A stretch of 64,000 nt of DNA from Puniceicoccaceae bacterium K14 (lineage in GTDB: Bacteria > Verrucomicrobiota > Verrucomicrobiia > Opitutales > Opitutaceae): positions 62,001 to 126,000 of the forward strand of contig JAKYXN010000001.1 in NCBI GenBank assembly GCA_022538095.1, read 5' to 3'. The notes beneath the pieces are model-generated. The model was not told the origin of the DNA and searched no databases. It worked only from the letters and a program-made list of their open reading frames with translations. Position numbers and translations under genes: made by a program. Of the stretch, positions 19,052 through 29,053 are shown piece by piece. Each line of letters starts with the position of its first letter. Position 1 is the stretch's first letter.

Positions 19052-22000
19052 TCAATCATTCGGAACTTCATAAACTTCGACTAAAGCAACGCCATTCGTT
19101 AGGTCTGCACTACTGGCGACAGCAGTGTAAACACCTGGCTCAAGCCACAAAACTAAGGCTGAACTCTTAGACTCAGAGTCTAAATCAAAGGCACCGACTT
19201 TACTTGAAGCATCGCTCACTGCCTCCGAGTTCTCCGTCCAATCGTCGTTGTTTGCGACCAACGTTGGGCCCATTTCCGAATCCATTTTGTAAAGGTGAAT
19301 TTGTGGATCTCTTAATGTTCCATCAACTGAATACGCCTCCAATTCTTCACCTACAGATCGGGTCAAATATTGCTTCGGAACTTCCCCTGTAACGACAAAT
19401 CCTGCGATCACAACATCTCCATCAGATCCAATTTCACCTCTCATCGAGATATTAACAAGGGTAGTATCATCCTCAGGCCTCTCATCAAAGCCATCTAAAT
19501 CATAAATCTCAATTAAAGCGGTGCCAGTACCTCCACCAAGGTGAGCCGAATAAACACCCGCAGGAAGATCCAACTTTAAAGCTGCATCACGACCATCAGT
19601 AGGTAGATCGAATGCACCGGCAAATTCACTCGCTCGCTTAATCTCATCCGAATTCTCCGCTGAACCCCAATCATCGTTATTTCCAGACAATGAGAATCCT
19701 TTGCTGCCATTGAACTTGTACAAATACAATACTGGATTGCTAATTTCACCCGTCACGCCTTGATCCACGAGTGCTGGTCCCACACCACGAATCAAGATTT
19801 GCTTTGTCCCTTCGCCACTGATGACAAATCCTGCGATCATCGTGCTCGCTCCTTCACCAGCTTCGGCCCTCATTGAAGTATTAGCCAATTTGCCAGCCAC
19901 ACTTCCGAGCTCGTCATCCTCAATTTCACCGATCACATCAAACGATACTCCGGCGAAAGACGCCCCCCCTCGAACCATCGCTGAATCCGTTATCTCCAGC
20001 TCAACACTAATATCATTTTCTAGATCTGATTGGATTTGCCCATTTTCATCGATCTCAACTTCGCCTCCGGCGGACTCCCCATCTTGTTCTGTATGAACAA
20101 ATGCCTTACCGCTTGGCCCAGCTATTACAATAATTTCACCATCAGCCGAATTCACCATATTTGCACTATATTTGCCTTTGAATTCCGAAGGCTCTTCATC
20201 TGCTAAATCTTGCTTTGCATCTGCAGTAGAAGAAAAGTCATTCAGACTGATAGTGACCCCCCCATCGGATATTACACCAACAAATTCGCCCACTCCATCT
20301 ACCGAAAATCCAAACGCCCCATTTTCATCAATCGCGATAGTTTCGAATGCAACGGAACCGAATCCATCAATTGCTCCAAGAAAATCTGCGGTATTGTCAA
20401 GGTACTCCACCAAGGCAAATCCACCTGTATGCTCTCCGGCAAACTCACCGAAGTAATAATATGGATACGGATTGTATGTTACCGTGATGGTGTCGCTATC
20501 GACTTCGTCAACTGCGACAGTCAACCCATTTGAAATTACTCTTACCCAATACTCTCCACTTTTGGTGATATTCGACAGATCCAAAGTACTCGACGTCGCT
20601 CCATCGACGGGAGATGAAACATCTCCCTTTGCTCCTTCATACCATTGATACGTAAGATTTTCGCCAGAAGCCTCAACACTCAACACACCCTCTCCTTTAC
20701 CAGTGAACTCAATATCTACAGATTGGAAACCGATTTCGATGTCCTCTTCGACAATAAGCGAAAAAACAGTAGATGAGCTTTTGTCGCCGTCGCTTACGGT
20801 TATTTGAACATTGGCTGTACCTGATTGCTCTGCAGCAGGACTCAGTGAGAAAGTACGATCATTCCCAGATCCAGATAGACTCATACTTCCTTCCGGCAAC
20901 AAGGTCGCATTATTAGAAGAAATCGATACGATCAACTCTGTAACAAAATTATCAGTATCGTTAATTGTAAATCCAATTGGACCCGCTATTGAATTCTCTG
21001 CAATCGTCTGGTCATTGATATCACTTATCGTCGGAGCTACATTCTCCTCAAGAGTCACATTAACCGCCTCACTCGACACTACTTCTGTACTCACACTATT
21101 TGTAGAAGACCAAACTTTTACCCAATAGTTAGAAGCTTCAAGAACTGTACCAATTACCAAGGTTCGGGATTCAGCACCTTCTACCGGATTGGATTCATCT
21201 AAACGACTGCCTTCATACCACTGATACGCCAGCCCGTCTCCTTGTGCCGTGACGCTAAGCTCCGTACTGCTCAACCGACTGACCACAACATTTGAAGGTT
21301 GCTCAACGATCGAAGTGCTTTGCTCGACCAAAACACCAAAGGCAGTTGAAGTGCTTTTCTGACCATCGTTCACGATAACTTGCACCCTTGCACTTCCGGA
21401 CTCTCCAACAACCGGAGATAACATGATTTCCCGCTCGTTTCCAGTACCCGATAATTCAATCATACCGTCTGGGAAGAGTGACTGATTATCTGAGGAAACT
21501 GTAATTGTAAGCTCAGAAAAGTAGTTATCAACATCCGCGATCACGAAACTCAATGGATCAATTTCAACCCCCTGACCAGTTAGCAGGTCTTCAATATCGG
21601 ATACAGTGGGTGCAACATTCGCTTCCAGTCCCACTACTGCCGCTGCACTGTGCACCGCTTCAGTGCTCGCAACATTGGACTCAGACCAAACCTTCACCCA
21701 GTAACTTGATGTATCCAATACAGGGTTGATCGTCAAAACAGGACTCTCTTCCCCTGAAAGTGGATTAGACTCATCCGAGCTACTTCCTTCAAACCATTGG
21801 AAAGCAAGGCCGTTTCCTTCGGCTAAGACGCTCAATACAGCTCCATCAAGCCTTTTTACAACAACACTCTCTGGCTGCTCAACTAACACCGTGCTTTTTT
21901 CGACGACAATCTCAAACGAAGATGTTGAACTGTTAGTACCGTCGCTCACTACTAACTGGACGATTCCAGTCCCATACCCATTTTGGTCAGGAGACAAAGT

Positions 22001-25000
22001 TAATTCGATTTCGTTACCTTCGCGGGATATTTCAATAGCACTCTCTGGGAATAGTGACTCATTATCTGATAGCACAGTAACCGTTAGCTCAGAAAGATAG
22101 TTATCTACATCACCTATGCTAAAACTCAGCGGCCCCACATCGATCCCTTGTGCACTCACTTGATCATCTATTTCCGAAATAGTAGGTGATATGTTGTGTT
22201 CAAATGTAACATACGCTTCTTCCGTATAAATAGGATCCGTATTTACAACATTCGACTCAGACCAAATCTTCACCCAATATGAAGACTCATCCTCTACCGA
22301 ATTTAAAGTTAGCGTCGCAGAGCCTCCTTCCTCGATAAGTGAGCTTTCATCCCCACTGACGCCCTCGTACCATTGGTAGGCCAAACCTTCTCCTGAGGCG
22401 ACAACACTCAAGTAAGCATTATCTAACCTTTGGATGCGAATATTTTCAGGTTGATCGATAATCGATAAATTTTGCTCTACGATTACATCAAATGAACTTG
22501 AAGCGCTTTTCTGTCCGTCACTAATTGTTAACTGAATACGCGCTTTACCGAATTCACCTGAAACTGGATGCAAATTGATTGTGCGGTCTATGTCCTCTCC
22601 GACTATTTCAACACTACCTTCAGGTAGTAAATTTGAATTATCAGAAGAGATAAGGACAATTAGCTCAGATACATAATTATCCGAATCATCAATACTAAAT
22701 TCAATAGACAAAATTTCACTATCCTCACTAGTCACTTGATCCTCAATTCCTGATATCGTAGGAGCCAAGTTTTCACGTATAGTAATCAACGCCTCATCGC
22801 TGTATGCCGCATCCGTTTCCAGCACATTGCTTCCTGACCAAACCTTTACCCAATAAGACGAATCTTCAACCACAGAGTCGATCACGATGTAAGAATCCGT
22901 AGCACCTGACACAGGTGACGATTCATCGGAGCTAAGCCCCTTGTACCACTGATAAGAGAGATTCTCTCCAAATGCGACGACGCTTAACTCCACGCTTCCC
23001 AACCTCAACACACTTACATCTAGAGGCTCTTCCAATATAAAAACGTCCCTTTCTACCATGAGTGAGAATTTTTTCTTGGACAGGCTTTTCCCATCGCTCG
23101 CGGAAACTTCTATCTCGACTTCTCCATAAGCATCTTGCTCTGGAGTCAAATAGAGATGAACAATTCCATCGACCGTTTCCATATGAATTCCAGATTCTGC
23201 CAAAATCGCCACATCTCCGGTCTCTACAGAGATTTCCAGCTCCCCACTGGAAACTTCTCTATCTTCGATAATTAATTCGATCGGACCAATACTTCCATTT
23301 AGCACGACAAATTGATCTTCAATATCCTGAATCTCAGGAGCTTCATTTTCGATAACACTAAATAGGAATGTGGATACATTTTCTTTCACCCCATCACTCA
23401 CAAGAATCGAAATTTCACTGATACCAACGACTCCTTCATTTGGAGTAAACTCAACCGTTTTTCGCCCCAACTCTCCGGTGACCAAGATACCGCCCACAGC
23501 AATTAAATCAATATTCGAAGAACGAATCGTCACGCTCAAATCCTCGACAGCTACATCATCATCAGAAATATCGAAAGTAACGGGATTCACATCAAATCCC
23601 TCATATACAGCCACATGAGAGTTTTCTGAAACGAGTGGAGCTCCGCTTTCAATAACAGTCAACTTAAACACTTTAGTCTGAGTACTTCCTCCGTCTGAGA
23701 CACTCACAGAAATTATCGATTCACCACTAACATTTTCTTTAGGGGTTAAGCTTAGCGTTCGACTTGAACCATCTCCACTTATAGAGATTCCCTCTTGCGA
23801 TATTACATTTGCATTAGAAGAAATTGCAGAAACGAGTAACTCGCTAGCAGGAGATATATCATCTGAAATTGAAAAGGAGATTGAGTCAACCACTTCCCCA
23901 CCAATCAGATAAAGATCATCAAAATTCGTCATCGTAGGAGCCCCGTTTTTAGCAACTTTGAATTGGAAGGAAGAAGTTGATGTGCTTACTCCGTCACTAA
24001 CAATAACTGAAACAGTCGATTCACCAAAATAATCAACAGTAGGAAGAAGTCTTAGAATTCGAGACTCACCCACGCCTTCGATATCAATATTTTCGTTATT
24101 CAGTACATTCTGATTTGTGGATACAGCCATCGCAACTAACCCTTCAACAGGCATTTCTAGGTCATTGATATTAAAAGGAATCTCAATATACTCCTCTCCC
24201 GACAATATTAGATTATCCTCAATAAATACGTCTTCGAAATCACTAATGTAGGGAACTTCATCTTCGATGACCTCGTATTCAAATGTTTTGGATACACTGT
24301 AAACGCCATCACTCAAGTGAACGGTAATTTCTGTTACACCATACGAGTCTTCCAGCGGAGTTATCAATAACGATCGGTCAACTCCATCTCCAGATATCGA
24401 TACATCCTCTGCCAATATCAAATCCGGGTTCGATGAAGAAATACTCAAGATCAAGTCACTCAATGCTGTTTCAGCGTCGCTCACCTTAAATTCAACCAAG
24501 GTTGGCGCCTCGATCGCTAGAATACTAACATCACTAAATTCGCTTAACGTAGGATTAGAGTTATCATTTATCGTTAGCGTAAACGAAGTAGAAGAGCCGT
24601 TCAAACCATCGCTTGCCCTAATAGTTATCTCAGCAATTCCAAATACATCACTTGCTGGGATAATTCCGAGAGAATACACGCCATTTGAGCCGACGAGCGC
24701 CAGTCCGTCTGCTGGAATCAAGTCCTCGTTATTTGTGGAAACTGAAATTTCGATTTCTGATAGCGAAGTATCTTCATCGTCGACAGAGAAGGTTGTTACT
24801 GGAACATCCTCACCACCAAGAATTACAATTTCTTCAATATCGCTAATCTCGGGCGCCTCATTCGATTGAATAGTAATCTCGAAGCTTTCTGTTACATATG
24901 AGTTTCCATCGCTTAGACTAACAATTATCGTAGTTGCTCCGATAGCTCCTGGCAATTCGTCAAAATCCAATTGGCGAATACTCCCGTCACCGATAATCTG

Positions 25001-27316
25001 CATAGAGCCTTCAGATACTATTTCTGGGTTCGATGAGGAAACAGTGACAGATAGATCATTTACCGATGTATCTATATCCAAAATACTAAATTCCACCGAC
25101 CCTATCTCAATACCCTCAAATAAGTTTAGATCATCAATCGTCGACAGTACAGGAGATTCGTCATCAACAATCGTTAATTCAAATGTCTCGCTCGTTGTAT
25201 TGAATCCATCTGAAACCAAAACTGTTATTGTCGTAGTTCCATCGACACTGCTAACCGGGTTTAACACAAGAGTTCGTGTGCCTTGATCCCCGCTAAATTC
25301 GATATCGTTGTCACTTAACAATAATTGATTTGAAGAAATTCCTGTAACAATAAGAGCCCCTAAAGGAGTTTCTAAGTCTTCAATGGAAAACTCCAAAGAA
25401 TCTATTTCTCTACCAACTATCGAATCAACGTCTTCTATTTCAGATATAGTAGGAGAACTGTTTGCGTTAACATTCAATTCAAATTTTTCTTCTACTGAAT
25501 GTAGTCCATCACTTACATGAACGCTAATTTCAACAATGCCAGAAAGACTATTATCGTAGTCAATTGTAATCGACTTCACACTACCAGTACCAGATAAGGT
25601 GATATCATCGGCCGCAACAAGTGATTCATTATTAGATGAAAAAGTTATAATCAAATCTTCAGTTTCAGTGTCCAAGTCACTGACTTGAAAATAAACTAGG
25701 CTCGCCAAATTTCCCTGAGTCACTGAAGTGTCAGGGATAAAACTGATTACAGGGTGTTCTGAGTCTGTGATCGTCAGATTAAACGATTCTTCAACCAAAT
25801 TTATTCCATCATAAATGCTTACAATTATCTGAGTAACGCCAATAGCTCCCACTTCAGGCGTAATCAAAAGAGATCTATTATCGCCACTCTCCTCCACAAC
25901 AATGGAAGAACCTACTACTAAATCTTCATTGGAAGAACTTACAGAAACGACCAACTCGCTTAGCAACGTGTCTTCATCCTGAATATCTAAACTTATCGGA
26001 TCTATAGATTCCGTATTCAAAATAGAGATATCTTCTATATCAGCAATCGTTGGAGCTTGATTCGGACTATCGATACTCAAACCAGAATACACCGCAGTTG
26101 TAGCAGATTCCAAATTGTGAGCAGTCGTCGCCAAGCCAACATACACGTCTTCTTCCGGATCAAATTCGTTGTCTTGCGCGTAATCAATCCATTCTTCGCC
26201 GTCTAAAGAGTATGATGCCGTAAAATCATTACCAATCCTCTTAATTTTTAACTTAATGGGGAATGATACACCATAACGGGATGCTGTGCCTGTCTCGCCA
26301 CCAGTCTCTGATCTCTCACCAAAATGCACACTCGTTCCAGCCGGTCTAATATATGCATAAACGTTTGTAGCATCAACAGCCAAGTCGCTCCTCACCATGA
26401 TGCCTGCTTTCGCGTAATTGTTTGTTTCTACAAGAGATTGAACTTCTGTGTAAATTTCAAAATCGCCGCTAACTTGAGTCCACAAAAACTTGAATGAATC
26501 AGATGTACCCCAAATATCAGCACCACCAGCAACTACCGTAATAGTTCCATCATCCACAGCCAAACTTCCTTCAGAGCCAACTGCTCCAACATTCGACGAC
26601 TGTAATTCTAAGCCTGAAACATCAGAGATGATTTCGTTGACGCGCACAACAACATCTTCACTGACTGATGTTTCTCCATTCGAATTTATTGCCTTCACGA
26701 ATATAATTTTTTCTCCATCTGAAGAAAAACTAACCTCCGCGCTCCACGGTTCTTCAATGACTTCTTCGACAAGGGAGCCATCTACGTAGAACTCAACGCT
26801 AGCCAACTCAGAAATGTCTCCTGTAAACGAAACACTTAAAGAAATAGTTTCGTTAAGTCCATAGCCGTCCTCGTCAAAGTTGCTCACAATCGCTATATCT
26901 GGCGCAGGCAGCGGAGCCTCTGCCATGACAATATTGGTATAGTCCGAACGACCGATACTATTGTATGCATAAACTCTATACCAATAACTATTGCTTCCTG
27001 TTATCGTTTCATCTGTATAGGCCGTAACGTTTGCATCAACTTCTGCAAGTTCCACATAATTCTCTCCATCAGTAGACCTTTCAATAACGAATCCACTTTC
27101 GTTATTCGAATTATCCGACCACGCCAGCTCAAATTCGGCACCCCACGATGTAGAAGCCAACGTTATAATAAAAGCCATTGAAAACACGGAACGAGAAAGA
27201 AATCTCACGTTTCGCTTTAGAATTGTTGGCCAAGCTAATATCCGCGATTCAACTGCGCCCCACTTAGCACGCACCCCTCGAATCGCTTTTTTGGTGAATA
27301 TTGGTTCTTTCTCCAT
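19052..27316 (-). CDS. Giant secreted repeat protein: FN3, LamG-like, cadherin-like and Ig-like repeats
   Basis: 2754 residues. A long N-region precedes the hydrophobic export segment (about 41-58, ending at TSWGAEFEL). Then follow an FN3 domain (about 59-135), an Ig-like Big_3-type domain (138-228), and a LamG/DUF1349-like domain (235-415). Next are about 14 cadherin-like units of some 100 residues (417-2280), each with a DxDxxxSEL-like core and a VSDG strand before the next APTISDIED linker; from about 1432 five Ig-like units with YQWYEG and SYWVKVWS alternate with them. The C-terminus has two copies of a beta domain (near 2482 and 2625, with SMRGE and GFVVTGE) seen in Verrucomicrobia. Very acidic, as in Ca2+-binding adhesins. 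No sorting motif ends it. Probable surface adhesion or matrix protein; ligand unknown. Confidence 0.8.
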   Translation of the reverse strand: MEKEPIFTKKAIRGVRAKWGAVESRILAWPTILKRNVRFLSRSVFSMAFIITLASTSWGAEFELAWSDNSNNESGFVIERSTDGENYVELAEVDANVTAYTDETITGSNSYWYRVYAYNSIGRSDYTNIVMAEAPLPAPDIAIVSNFDEDGYGLNETISLSVSFTGDISELASVEFYVDGSLVEEVIEEPWSAEVSFSSDGEKIIFVKAINSNGETSVSEDVVVRVNEIISDVSGLELQSSNVGAVGSEGSLAVDDGTITVVAGGADIWGTSDSFKFLWTQVSGDFEIYTEVQSLVETNNYAKAGIMVRSDLAVDATNVYAYIRPAGTSVHFGERSETGGETGTASRYGVSFPIKLKIKRIGNDFTASYSLDGEEWIDYAQDNEFDPEEDVYVGLATTAHNLESATTAVYSGLSIDSPNQAPTIADIEDISILNTESIDPISLDIQDEDTLLSELVVSVSSSNEDLVVGSSIVVEESGDNRSLLITPEVGAIGVTQIIVSIYDGINLVEESFNLTITDSEHPVISFIPDTSVTQGNLASLVYFQVSDLDTETEDLIITFSSNNESLVAADDITLSGTGSVKSITIDYDNSLSGIVEISVHVSDGLHSVEEKFELNVNANSSPTISEIEDVDSIVGREIDSLEFSIEDLETPLGALIVTGISSNQLLLSDNDIEFSGDQGTRTLVLNPVSSVDGTTTITVLVSDGFNTTSETFELTIVDDESPVLSTIDDLNLFEGIEIGSVEFSILDIDTSVNDLSVTVSSSNPEIVSEGSMQIIGDGSIRQLDFDELPGAIGATTIIVSLSDGNSYVTESFEITIQSNEAPEISDIEEIVILGGEDVPVTTFSVDDEDTSLSEIEISVSTNNEDLIPADGLALVGSNGVYSLGIIPASDVFGIAEITIRASDGLNGSSTSFTLTINDNSNPTLSEFSDVSILAIEAPTLVEFKVSDAETALSDLILSISSSNPDLILAEDVSISGDGVDRSLLITPLEDSYGVTEITVHLSDGVYSVSKTFEYEVIEDEVPYISDFEDVFIEDNLILSGEEYIEIPFNINDLEMPVEGLVAMAVSTNQNVLNNENIDIEGVGESRILRLLPTVDYFGESTVSVIVSDGVSTSTSSFQFKVAKNGAPTMTNFDDLYLIGGEVVDSISFSISDDISPASELLVSAISSNANVISQEGISISGDGSSRTLSLTPKENVSGESIISVSVSDGGSTQTKVFKLTVIESGAPLVSENSHVAVYEGFDVNPVTFDISDDDVAVEDLSVTIRSSNIDLIAVGGILVTGELGRKTVEFTPNEGVVGISEISILVSDGVKENVSTFLFSVIENEAPEIQDIEDQFVVLNGSIGPIELIIEDREVSSGELEISVETGDVAILAESGIHMETVDGIVHLYLTPEQDAYGEVEIEVSASDGKSLSKKKFSLMVERDVFILEEPLDVSVLRLGSVELSVVAFGENLSYQWYKGLSSDESSPVSGATDSYIVIDSVVEDSSYWVKVWSGSNVLETDAAYSDEALITIRENLAPTISGIEDQVTSEDSEILSIEFSIDDSDNYVSELIVLISSDNSNLLPEGSVEIVGEDIDRTINLHPVSGEFGKARIQLTISDGQKSASSSFDVIVEQNLSIIDQPENIRIQRLDNAYLSVVASGEGLAYQWYEGVSGDESSLIEEGGSATLTLNSVEDESSYWVKIWSESNVVNTDPIYTEEAYVTFEHNISPTISEIDDQVSAQGIDVGPLSFSIGDVDNYLSELTVTVLSDNESLFPESAIEISREGNEIELTLSPDQNGYGTGIVQLVVSDGTNSSTSSFEIVVEKSTVLVEQPESVVVKRLDGAVLSVLAEGNGLAFQWFEGSSSDESNPLSGEESPVLTINPVLDTSSYWVKVWSESNVASTEAVHSAAAVVGLEANVAPTVSDIEDLLTGQGVEIDPLSFVIADVDNYFSELTITVSSDNQSLFPDGMIELSGTGNEREIMLSPVVGESGSARVQVIVNDGQKSTSTAFGVLVEQSTSIVEQPSNVVVSRLSSTELSVTAQGDGLAYQWYEGSRLDESNPVEGAESRTLVIGTVLEASNYWVKVWSSTNSVSTEVVSSEAVNVTLEENVAPTISDINDQTIAENSIAGPIGFTINDTDNFVTELIVSISSNNATLLPEGSMSLSGSGNDRTFSLSPAAEQSGTANVQITVSDGDKSSSTVFSLIVEEDIEIGFQSVDIEFTGKGEGVLSVEASGENLTYQWYEGAKGDVSSPVDGATSSTLDLSNITKSGEYWVRVISNGLTVAVDEVDSDTITVTYNPYPYYYFGEFAGEHTGGFALVEYLDNTADFLGAIDGFGSVAFETIAIDENGAFGFSVDGVGEFVGVISDGGVTISLNDFSSTADAKQDLADEEPSEFKGKYSANMVNSADGEIIVIAGPSGKAFVHTEQDGESAGGEVEIDENGQIQSDLENDISVELEITDSAMVRGGASFAGVSFDVIGEIEDDELGSVAGKLANTSMRAEAGEGASTMIAGFVISGEGTKQILIRGVGPALVDQGVTGEISNPVLYLYKFNGSKGFSLSGNNDDWGSAENSDEIKRASEFAGAFDLPTDGRDAALKLDLPAGVYSAHLGGGTGTALIEIYDLDGFDERPEDDTTLVNISMRGEIGSDGDVVIAGFVVTGEVPKQYLTRSVGEELEAYSVDGTLRDPQIHLYKMDSEMGPTLVANNDDWTENSEAVSDASSKVGAFDLDSESKSSALVLWLEPGVYTAVASSADLTNGVALVEVYEVPND
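20450..26075 (-). repeat. Tandem protein-coding repeats (14 cadherin-like, 5 Ig-like units)
   Basis: Units 1-10 (about 26070 down to 23030) are cadherin-like only, roughly 300 bases each, and strongly diverged. Units 11-14 (about 23030 down to 20450) form a higher-order repeat of about 570 bases, one Ig-like plus one cadherin-like unit, with a final fifth Ig-like unit. The higher-order copies are more alike, for instance DNYxSEL and ExVAPT recur nearly unchanged, which points to recent duplication of the pair. Confidence 0.75.
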
Positions 27317-27480
27317 AATTTTGAAGAAAGATTTCGCCGCGTTTAAGCCCCTACTGAAGGGGCAGGGAGCAGTTTGAAGGGTATCCGTAACCCACTAGGT
27401 ATGAGAGACCATTATCCGATAGGAGATGTGGAAACACGAACGCAATTCGTGCTGAGTAATTCGCTTAGCTCAAAACGAGA
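27317..27480 (-). promoter_or_regulatory. Possible structured leader of the 2754-residue protein gene
   Basis: Upstream of the giant gene the minus strand can fold into several hairpins: CACGAA/TTCGTG near 27431-27451, GGGT/ACCC near 27380-27395, and GCCCCT/AGGGGC at 27347-27363, 31 bases before the start codon. I do not recognise a known riboswitch; it lacks the conserved blocks of the cyclic-di-GMP-I class. It may simply be promoter plus 5' UTR. Confidence 0.3.
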
Positions 27481-27530
27481 AATGCTTATTAAGGCCTGTG
27501 TGCATGTGAGCTCACACCCTCTGTCAAAAC

Positions 27531-27570
27531 AAAAAAAGACCTATGCACATGAAATGCATAGGCCTTTTTA
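27531..27570 (-). terminator. Terminator after tRNA-Arg
   Basis: Stem CCTATGCA (27540-27547) with TGCATAGG (27555-27562), followed on the minus strand by a run of T. It is four bases past the encoded CCA end of the tRNA gene. Confidence 0.85.
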
Positions 27571-27573
27571 AAG

Positions 27574-27650
27574 TGGCACATCGCGAGGGAGTCGAACCCC
27601 CAACCTCCTGATCCGTAGTCAGGTGCTCTATCCAATTGAGCTAGCGATGC
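27574..27650 (-). tRNA. tRNA-Arg (anticodon ACG)
   Basis: Reading the minus strand from 27650, a full cloverleaf is present: acceptor GCATCGC pairs with GCGATGT (one G-U pair), D-arm with AGCTC and GAGC, anticodon stem CCTGA/TCAGG around loop CTACGGA (anticodon ACG, read as ICG), and T-arm with GTTCGACTC. The 3' CCA is encoded. No integration scar is seen beside it. Confidence 0.95.
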
Positions 27651-27726
27651 ATAACTTTCAATACGCCGTTTAGCGATTGAGGGCAGGACAAAAGAATCAA
27701 TCGCGTAACTTGACAAGCACTTTTTC

Positions 27727-27766
27727 AAAAAAAATGCCGCGGAAAGGAAAACCCCTCCGCGGCAGA
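27727..27766 (-). terminator. Terminator after hpf
   Basis: A 9-bp GC-rich stem TGCCGCGGA (27735-27743) with TCCGCGGCA (27756-27764) is followed on the minus strand by eight T. It lies 18 bases past the hpf stop. Confidence 0.92.
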
Positions 27767-27781
27767 AAATATTCTATTCCA

Positions 27782-28168
27782 TTACTCCCCAGCAGCAACC
27801 TTCGGCAAGTCCGCCGGTATGTCTACTTGGTGAGTGTTCTTACGCTTCACACGCTTCAACCTCGACTTCCGCCGGAGCATTCGATCGAGCTTGTCTACCA
27901 ATAAATCAATCGCCTTATGGCAATCGCGATCAGTAACCGACACATTCAATAGAGGTCCATTCATCACGATGTGCCCCTTCGCAATAAACATGTGTTCGCT
28001 CCCTCCTTTTCCTTGTTCGTATTCTAATTCAACCTTGACCCGTATTATTCGCTCTTCATGCCTGAATAGCTTCTCAACCTTTTCACGAACTAATTGCTTC
28101 AACGACTCGGTCAAATCCATGTGGATGCCGGTAATAATAAGATCGTGTGTGTTGGCTTCAGTATGCAT
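27782..28168 (-). CDS. hpf: Ribosome hibernation promoting factor, short form
   Basis: A 128-residue HPF/RaiA (YfiA) protein that binds the 30S A/P sites and promotes inactive ribosomes in stationary phase. It shows the fold's pattern: IITGIHMDLTESLKQLVREKVEKL, KVELEYEQ, HIVMNGPLLNVSV, DCHKAIDLLVDKLDRMLRRKSR. It lacks the extra C-terminal dimerisation domain of long HPF, so it would need RMF or another factor for 100S dimers. The ATG at 28168 has AGAGGAG about ten bases upstream. Monocistronic, with its own terminator, and divergent from the SDR gene. Confidence 0.92.
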   Translation of the reverse strand: MHTEANTHDLIITGIHMDLTESLKQLVREKVEKLFRHEERIIRVKVELEYEQGKGGSEHMFIAKGHIVMNGPLLNVSVTDRDCHKAIDLLVDKLDRMLRRKSRLKRVKRKNTHQVDIPADLPKVAAGE

Positions 28169-28208
28169 ATATATATAACTCCTCTGTTTTTAGGTTTAAC
28201 AATGTTCA

Positions 28209-29027
28209 ATGTCACCAGCTTCGAGAACTAACAAAAAGATCTCTGAATACTCTCTCTCCATCGTAACGGGAGGCTCTTCTGGAATCGGTAAAACCGTCAT
28301 TGAACGTATTTTGAAGGTAGAGTCAGGGTCACGGATTTGCAACATTTCTCGAACAAAACCTCCTCTTTTTTTTAACGACACTAATACCCAACACCTTGAG
28401 TGCGACCTAAGCTCCAGAAAGGATAGAGCAACTGCCTTATCCCGCCTATTAAATTTACTTAACGATGAAGAGGACAAAGGCCCAATTCTCCTAGTCAACA
28501 ATGCGGGCTTCGGATTGTATGACACGGTATCTGCTAAGCCTTCATCAGAACACCTCGAGCTCCTCGAAGTCAATATCGCCGCCCTTGTCGATATCACTGT
28601 TACGCTATTGCCAATTCTCAAAAAACGAGGAGGCAGTATAATAAACATCGCCTCCACTTCCGCGTTCCAGGCTACTCCTTATCTAGCAAGCTACGGCGCC
28701 TCGAAATCATTTGTCCTCAATTGGACTTTAGCATTAAACGAAGAATTTAGGAACACCAACATCAACGCTCTGGCCGTCTGCCCAGGCCCAACTCGGACAA
28801 ACTTCTTCAGACGAGCGGGGCTTACCCAACGCGTGATCCCAGATGGATATAGCAGCTCATCCGAAGAGGTAGTCGAAGCAACATTCAAAGCCCTCGCAAA
28901 AGGCAAATCTCTAGTGACCACAGGCCTAAAAAGCAAACTAGTGAGCGCCTTTTCCTCACGGCTTCCCAAAACCTTAGGAACTCGCTTAGCCGGCAAAATA
29001 ATCAACAAGTATCGTCCTGCTAAGTAA
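28209..29027 (+). CDS. Short-chain dehydrogenase/reductase
   Basis: A classical SDR of 272 residues. The NAD(P) motif TGGSSGIG is at 20-27, LVNNAGFG near 95-102, a catalytic Ser in IASTSAF (149-151), and Tyr162/Lys166 in SYGASK. PGPTRTNFF follows. The form TGGSSGIG with NISR after strand 2 resembles the DltE/YqjQ-type SDRs of unknown substrate. It stands directly before the RluA-type gene (26-base gap) and may share its transcript; the two have no evident functional link. Confidence 0.85.
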   Translation: MSPASRTNKKISEYSLSIVTGGSSGIGKTVIERILKVESGSRICNISRTKPPLFFNDTNTQHLECDLSSRKDRATALSRLLNLLNDEEDKGPILLVNNAGFGLYDTVSAKPSSEHLELLEVNIAALVDITVTLLPILKKRGGSIINIASTSAFQATPYLASYGASKSFVLNWTLALNEEFRNTNINALAVCPGPTRTNFFRRAGLTQRVIPDGYSSSSEEVVEATFKALAKGKSLVTTGLKSKLVSAFSSRLPKTLGTRLAGKIINKYRPAK

Positions 29028-29053
29028 CTGACTACCCACAATATTTTATCATT

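Noticed and set aside
20450-26075. CRISPR array suggested by the regular repeats
   Set aside because: The repeats are about 300 or 570 bases long, are coding, have no short identical direct repeats with unique spacers, and no cas genes are near.
27317-27480. Cyclic-di-GMP-I riboswitch before the 2754-residue gene
   Set aside because: Only a GGGTTAC-like string is similar; the conserved CACGCACAGxGCAAACC block and paired stems are missing.
27374-27571. 65-codon plus-strand frame beside tRNA-Arg
   Set aside because: It runs through the tRNA terminator and the leader of the giant gene and has no start signal.
27574-27650. tRNA-Arg as an integration site for a genomic island
   Set aside because: No integrase gene and no direct repeat of the tRNA 3' end was found nearby.
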